Source of the DNA: Symsagittifera roscoffensis
Taxonomy: Eukaryota; Xenacoelomorpha; Acoela; Convolutidae
Direction: 5' to 3'
DNA: 64,000 bases
Assembly: GCF_963678635.1 (NCBI RefSeq)
Contig: NC_087069.1
Span: 7,512,633 to 7,576,632, forward strand
This document shows positions 59,666-64,000 of this stretch, piece by piece. Positions within the stretch are counted from its first letter, which is position 1, and every line of letters begins with the position of its first letter. Below the pieces are notes generated by a model, which ran no database searches, had not been told where the DNA came from, and was given only the letters and a program-made list of their open reading frames with translations. Both the position numbers and the translations under genes were made by a program.

Positions 59666-60979
59666 TTACTTTTGAAATTCTACTTTCTTTAAAATTTTAG
59701 ATTGGGGGATGAATATTTTATAGTTTTTACGTGGTTGATTTCGGAGTCTTGTTGTTTTTCTATTTTCTGATTTGTCGATTTGTTCTTGGGGTATTATTTG
59801 TTCGGTCATTTTTCTATTTTTTCTTTGTTTTGTGGATTCTTTATGGTTTTGTGTATTGTTTTTGGTGGCGATTGGTTTTGTGTTTTGATTTTCGGTGGGG
59901 TTATCATTTTGTTCTGTGTTTTTCAGATGTGGTTCATTTTGAATGATTTTTAATCCTGTGAAAGAATATAATTGAGTTAATTCGCGGAGTGCGTATTCTT
60001 TTGGGTAATAAGGTAATAGGTTGTTTCGATGTTGAACGATTTCTTTTTTGTTTGAGTCGGTAATTTTATATGTGACATCAGTGGGTTTTGCAATTATTTG
60101 GTATGGTCCTTTTCGAAGGGGTTGTAATTTTTTAGAAATTCCTTTTTGAGTATTAAAATTAGGTATTAAAACAAATGTTCCAATTTTTAATTCGGAGGCT
60201 GGTGTAAAACGTGAATTGATTTGTTCATTAATGTTTTGTCTTTGTAATAACTTTTTTGTTATTTTTTGATAAATTTCATTGTGTTTTTTATCTCTATTTA
60301 GAATCCATTCGGTGTGTGTACCGGAGGCTAGTTTAAGAATTTGTGGGTGATGAAAATGATCTTCATCGTGTGTATGTAAAGGTAGGTTATAACAAATTGA
60401 GTCTTTATTTGGTTGACAGTAACCTTGTGCGTTTTTATGAGAATTTGCTGTAAACATTATTGGTTTGCGTGGCTTTTGGTTAAAAACCATTTCGTATGGT
60501 GACATTCCTAAAGTTGTCGTAATTTGTGAATTATATGCTAAGGGAAATAATTTTACATCTGCTGACCATTCGGTATATTTTGTATCATTTCCGTTGATGA
60601 TACATCTAAGATATTCTTGTAATGAACTGTTCATACATTCGACTAGGCCGTTTGTCCAAGGTGCATGAGATGTACGTGGTTTGTGTTTTATGTTATATAA
60701 ATGACATAGTGTGATAATTTCATTATTTATGAATTCTGTACCGTTGTCTGTAACTAAAATTTCTGGTAGTCCGAATTTTGCTATCCAGTGTTCATAGAGT
60801 GTTGTGTAAGCGTAATAAGCGTTACAATGTGGTACTGGGTTAAGTGCTACAAAATGTGTAAATGCGTCAACAATTACCATAATGTAGGAGTTTCCTTCTG
60901 ATGAGGGTGAAATTGGTCCTTTAGTATCAAATGAGATACGATGATTAAAGTACAAACTTTGTCCTTTAAAATCTTGTTT
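59666..60979 (-). CDS. Integrase core and C-terminal part (pol, after an in-frame TAA)
   Basis: In frame with the RT chain, separated only by TAA at 60982-60980. Catalytic residues: Asp in SFDTKGPI, Asp in VTDNGTEF, Glu in GLVECMNS, with 35 residues between the last two (DD35E). The tail (LKIGTFVLIPNFNTQKGI ... LRKGPYQIIAKPTDVTYKI) is the usual C-terminal binding region, followed by a Lys/Asn-rich end. It lacks an own ATG at the front, so it is best read as part of Pol. Confidence 0.9.
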   Translation of the reverse strand, partial: KQDFKGQSLYFNHRISFDTKGPISPSSEGNSYIMVIVDAFTHFVALNPVPHCNAYYAYTTLYEHWIAKFGLPEILVTDNGTEFINNEIITLCHLYNIKHKPRTSHAPWTNGLVECMNSSLQEYLRCIINGNDTKYTEWSADVKLFPLAYNSQITTTLGMSPYEMVFNQKPRKPIMFTANSHKNAQGYCQPNKDSICYNLPLHTHDEDHFHHPQILKLASGTHTEWILNRDKKHNEIYQKITKKLLQRQNINEQINSRFTPASELKIGTFVLIPNFNTQKGISKKLQPLRKGPYQIIAKPTDVTYKITDSNKKEIVQHRNNLLPYYPKEYALRELTQLYSFTGLKIIQNEPHLKNTEQNDNPTENQNTKPIATKNNTQNHKESTKQRKNRKMTEQIIPQEQIDKSENRKTTRLRNQPRKNYKIFIPQSKILKKVEFQK

Positions 60980-63900
60980 TTATGCTATTTGTTTTTGATT
61001 TGGGTAAGGTTTATTTAGTTGGCATACTATACAGTCATTGCATAGTACTTTTATCCAAATTGGTGCATTTGGGAAGTAAAAATTTTGTATAAAATTTGAA
61101 TATGTTTTTTCTGATCCAGAGTGTCCTTTAATATTTTGTGTATGTGAAATATTAAAAGCTATAAGAATCATACTTAAAGGGAGACATGGAACTGTAGATT
61201 CATTCAGGTTATACTCTAAAAGGTCTGTATTTTCGTTAATGGTTGTGTTGTTAAATTTGCGAAAGTATCGGAGGAGTGTTTTGTTTCCTAGAATGGTTGA
61301 ATCTGCTTTGATAGGTTTAGTTTTATATTTGTGCCATGATTTCAGTTGTCGAATTATTGGGTCAAGGTTTTGATATTGTTTCAGTGTTGAAATTGTAATT
61401 GTTTCTGTTGGGGGGAGAAAAATGTTTTCGATTTCTAATTTAGATAAGGGTATTGTGTCAAGTGGGTCGTGAAGGTCAAAAACTTGATTTATTGTGTATT
61501 TTGAATCATTTGTTTGTGGTCCTGATAAATTTATTTTATCAGTTAAATCTTCTTTTTCAATTAGTGGAAAATTGTCTTTCTTATGTGGGTGTTGTTTTGT
61601 TCGTTTTTGTTGGGTGTTATTTTTTATCCATTGAGAATATGGGATTGGTTTGAAAGTTGATGTTCCAAGTAAATCAACTTCATAATGATTATTTTGACAA
61701 TCTAAATAAAGTGGGAAATGTTGTAAACTATTTATTTGTGATTGTTCAATATCAGTTTTTACTGCATATTTGCATTCCAGTCGGGGTGATGTTTCGTTTT
61801 CTGCAAGGTAGAATTTTATGTTTTTGGGTATTTCAACTGTTGTTTTTCGTGTAAGTAATTCAGGTGGTGTATTTCGACTTAAGGTGTCTGGTAATGCAAG
61901 ATTTTTTCCTGCAGTCCAAACTATATGTAAGTTTGGAAATTTCATTAGAATTAGTTGAAATCTGTAAACTCGGTGGTTTGGGTTAGATTTTTGTGTAAAG
62001 AGAAAGATGATTGGTTTATGGTCTGTGAATAGAACTGTTGGATGTTTTGATCCAAGTAACAGAAATTCATATTCTGTCAGTGTATATATTATGGCTGTAC
62101 ATTCTCTCATTAGAGTGGAGAGTCGTAGCTCTGCTTGAGTGAATAATCGAGAATTTGCTGATATGAGGTTCATTTTATTTGTACCATTATGTGATTGTAA
62201 TAGTGCTGCACCGATGCCAAAGTTCGAAGCATCGCACATTGCATAAAATGGTTGATTTGAATCTGGAATTGTGTTTGAAATTTGTTCAGTTAAAAGTTTC
62301 TTTATTTCTTCAAATCGTGTTTGATGTTCTGTGTTCCATTCAAAATTATTTTGTTGTCTAAGGATGTTATAAAATGGTCGTAGATATAATTGCATTTTAT
62401 AAACATATTTACTTAAAAAGTTTAACATTCCAAGAAATTCTTGGATTTTCTTTTTATTTGTTGGTGGTTGAAGTTTTTGAATAGCGTCAATGCGTGATTT
62501 CAATGGAGTGATTGTTTTTCTTTCTATATTATGTCCTAAGAATTTAACTCTTGTCAAAAAGAAGTGTGATTTATCGGGGGCGGCCTTCAGATTTTCGTTC
62601 TGAAGTATTTGGTGATATTTTTCTAAAACATTGAACATCTCGTCTTTTGTTTGTGATTGCATAAAAACATCGTCTAAATAGGTGATTGCGTTTTTCTTGA
62701 GTATTAGTGGTCTAAAAATTTTGCTCATAAAAGCTGAAAATGCTGCTGGTCCTATGGATATTCCATAGAATAAGCGGTTGAATTCATATTGTTGGTTTCC
62801 GATAACAAATTGTGTTAAACGTCGTGATTGTTCATCTAGTGGCATTTGATTGTATGCACTATTCATATCGGCGGTTGTAAAGTATTTGCCGTTTATTTTT
62901 GTTGAAATAACTTGTATTGGTTCAATGGGCCAATTACATTTTGATTCATCTATAAGTGAATTGAGGTATCTAGCATCGAGAACGATTTTTAATGATTCTC
63001 CTTTAGCTAGAATGATAACGGGGTTGATAAATGTGTTGCCTTTTGGTTGTTCTTCTTTATTAACTGGTGATATAATGTTGTATTGTTCTAAAATATCGAG
63101 TAATCTGTTTACTTTATCATGTAAGTGAATTGGTACTTTACTTGCTCTCTGTTTTTTGAAAACTGCGTTTGGTTTTAACGGGAGATGTAGTGATGAACTG
63201 ATTTTTCCAACATCGAATTTTGATGTTGCATAGACTGATGAATATTCAATTAGCTGTTTGGCTAACTTTTCGAATTCGTCTTGTGTTATTTGTGAATGTT
63301 GGAAATTAAACATTGTTAAAAATTTCTGTTGGTCCTCTGTGTAGTTACTTATGTTGAATGTAGGTTTGAAATATGGAGTTTTTGTGAAATAATCCGTATT
63401 TCTGTTTTCGTTACTTATTATATTATTTATAGATAATTCTTCATTAAGAATTGTAGATTGGCAAATATCTAGTAATTGGAGTATATTATTTACGCGATAG
63501 GCTTTTTCGTGTATTGGTGATATTTGAGCGTTGGTTTCACAGTATCCTAAAAGTCCTAAAGGTAATGTTACTTGGTAAGGTGTGTTGTTATAGACATGTA
63601 AGGAAATGATATCGGAATTCGAATTTTTCAAATATTTTATGGATGAGATTGTGATTTTGAAAAATTTGTGGATTGGTTTGAATTCAAATTCTGACATATA
63701 AAATTTTTGTTTGTTTTGTTCTTTATCATATTGGTGAACTTGTTTGATTGAAAAATTATAGATATTTCCTGATAGTGGTTTTAGGTGTTTTCTTTGTTGG
63801 TTAAATATCGGGTAGAATTTTGAAAAGAATGGTGGTTGTTTATTTAATCTTTGAAAAAATGTTAAGGATGTTTCTTTTGTTTTTGTATATTTATCTTTGA

Positions 63901-64000
63901 TTAATATTTTACTATTTAGTATGTTAATTGTTGGTATATACTTCGAAATAAATGGTATTCCAATGATATTATATTTAATGTCAGTGATATGGAATATTTG
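60980..64000 (-). CDS. Pol: protease end, reverse transcriptase, RNase H, integrase zinc finger (partial)
   Basis: Open from the window edge through 1006 codons to TAA. The first visible codons (NIIGIPFISKYIPTINI) fit the C-terminal lobe of a retropepsin; the ATG at 63697 is internal. RT: FTTADMNSAYNQMPL, RLFYGISIGPAAF and the catalytic YLDDVFMQ. Tether and RNase H follow: FYAMCDASNFGIGAALLQ, MRECTAIIYTLTEYEF, TDHKPIIFLF. Near the end comes the integrase His/Cys zinc region (KGHSGSEKTYSN ... CNDCIVCQLN). Gag and the protease active site lie outside the window. Confidence 0.93.
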   Translation of the reverse strand, partial: QIFHITDIKYNIIGIPFISKYIPTINILNSKILIKDKYTKTKETSLTFFQRLNKQPPFFSKFYPIFNQQRKHLKPLSGNIYNFSIKQVHQYDKEQNKQKFYMSEFEFKPIHKFFKITISSIKYLKNSNSDIISLHVYNNTPYQVTLPLGLLGYCETNAQISPIHEKAYRVNNILQLLDICQSTILNEELSINNIISNENRNTDYFTKTPYFKPTFNISNYTEDQQKFLTMFNFQHSQITQDEFEKLAKQLIEYSSVYATSKFDVGKISSSLHLPLKPNAVFKKQRASKVPIHLHDKVNRLLDILEQYNIISPVNKEEQPKGNTFINPVIILAKGESLKIVLDARYLNSLIDESKCNWPIEPIQVISTKINGKYFTTADMNSAYNQMPLDEQSRRLTQFVIGNQQYEFNRLFYGISIGPAAFSAFMSKIFRPLILKKNAITYLDDVFMQSQTKDEMFNVLEKYHQILQNENLKAAPDKSHFFLTRVKFLGHNIERKTITPLKSRIDAIQKLQPPTNKKKIQEFLGMLNFLSKYVYKMQLYLRPFYNILRQQNNFEWNTEHQTRFEEIKKLLTEQISNTIPDSNQPFYAMCDASNFGIGAALLQSHNGTNKMNLISANSRLFTQAELRLSTLMRECTAIIYTLTEYEFLLLGSKHPTVLFTDHKPIIFLFTQKSNPNHRVYRFQLILMKFPNLHIVWTAGKNLALPDTLSRNTPPELLTRKTTVEIPKNIKFYLAENETSPRLECKYAVKTDIEQSQINSLQHFPLYLDCQNNHYEVDLLGTSTFKPIPYSQWIKNNTQQKRTKQHPHKKDNFPLIEKEDLTDKINLSGPQTNDSKYTINQVFDLHDPLDTIPLSKLEIENIFLPPTETITISTLKQYQNLDPIIRQLKSWHKYKTKPIKADSTILGNKTLLRYFRKFNNTTINENTDLLEYNLNESTVPCLPLSMILIAFNISHTQNIKGHSGSEKTYSNFIQNFYFPNAPIWIKVLCNDCIVCQLNKPYPNQKQIA

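Larger units (their letters stand above)
53104..64000 (-). mobile_element. Retrovirus-like (Ty3/gypsy-type) element, partial, minus strand
   Basis: Right to left: end of protease, RT, RNase H, integrase, two tiny membrane ORFs, a Pro/Ser-rich ORF, a glycoprotein-like ORF and two more ORFs. Its 5' part (LTR, gag, most of protease) is beyond the window. The pol type and sequence differ from the other two gypsy copies. The frames are far better kept than theirs, so it is younger or recently active. No 3' LTR was pinned down. Confidence 0.85.

Noticed and set aside
59731..59946. Plus-strand frame opposite the integrase tail
   Set aside because: Shadow of Lys/Asn-rich minus-strand coding; Phe/Leu-rich by complement only.

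Overview
This window looks like repeat-rich nuclear DNA from an animal, most likely an invertebrate. It holds two copies of a Maverick/Polinton virus-like DNA transposon, three Ty3/gypsy-type LTR elements, short spliceosomal introns (68-73 bp) and long satellite arrays. No ordinary host gene, tRNA or rRNA could be supported. The species cannot be named from the sequence.

Layout. 1-4680: satellite built on the inverted repeat GGTCCCGTTT...AAACGGGACC. 4912-5455: unique flank. 5456-18395: Maverick copy 1, which has lost its right half inside the integrase gene. 18396-25742: a decayed Ty3/gypsy element on the minus strand (Gag, zinc knuckles, protease, pre-RT), with a 14-bp minisatellite and a 69-bp repeat upstream of its Gag. 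25743-26286: the same 544-bp flank again. 26287-41958: Maverick copy 2, about 15.7 kb, bounded by inverted repeats of about 550 bp and the 6-bp target duplication CCGGGG. 42962 to about 51021: a second, plus-strand copy of the same gypsy family. It has lost gag, carries two tandem copies of its RT-RNase H segment, and ends in an interrupted macro-domain-like region. 51022-53103: no recognisable gene. 53104-64000: part of a third, different retrovirus-like element on the minus strand, running off the right edge.

Maverick logic. Copy 2 encodes the expected set: protein-primed DNA polymerase B with an N-terminal zinc-finger/OTU-like section, retroviral-type integrase, packaging ATPase, major and minor capsid proteins, a pVI-like basic protein, an adenain-like protease and several small proteins. 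Replication genes read leftward and morphogenesis genes rightward from a central regulatory region with CRE palindromes, CCAAT boxes and a TATA box. Each copy carries breaks the other lacks, so neither looks fully autonomous, but together they hold nearly every gene.

Retrovirus-like element. On the minus strand it reads protease end-RT-RNase H-integrase, two very small membrane ORFs, a Pro/Ser-rich ORF with no ATG, a glycoprotein-like ORF and two further ORFs. Successive ORFs meet at ATGA, TAAATG or short out-of-frame overlaps, which suggests coupled translation. This 3' half, and the macro-domain-like tail of the plus-strand gypsy element, are the most unusual parts of the window.
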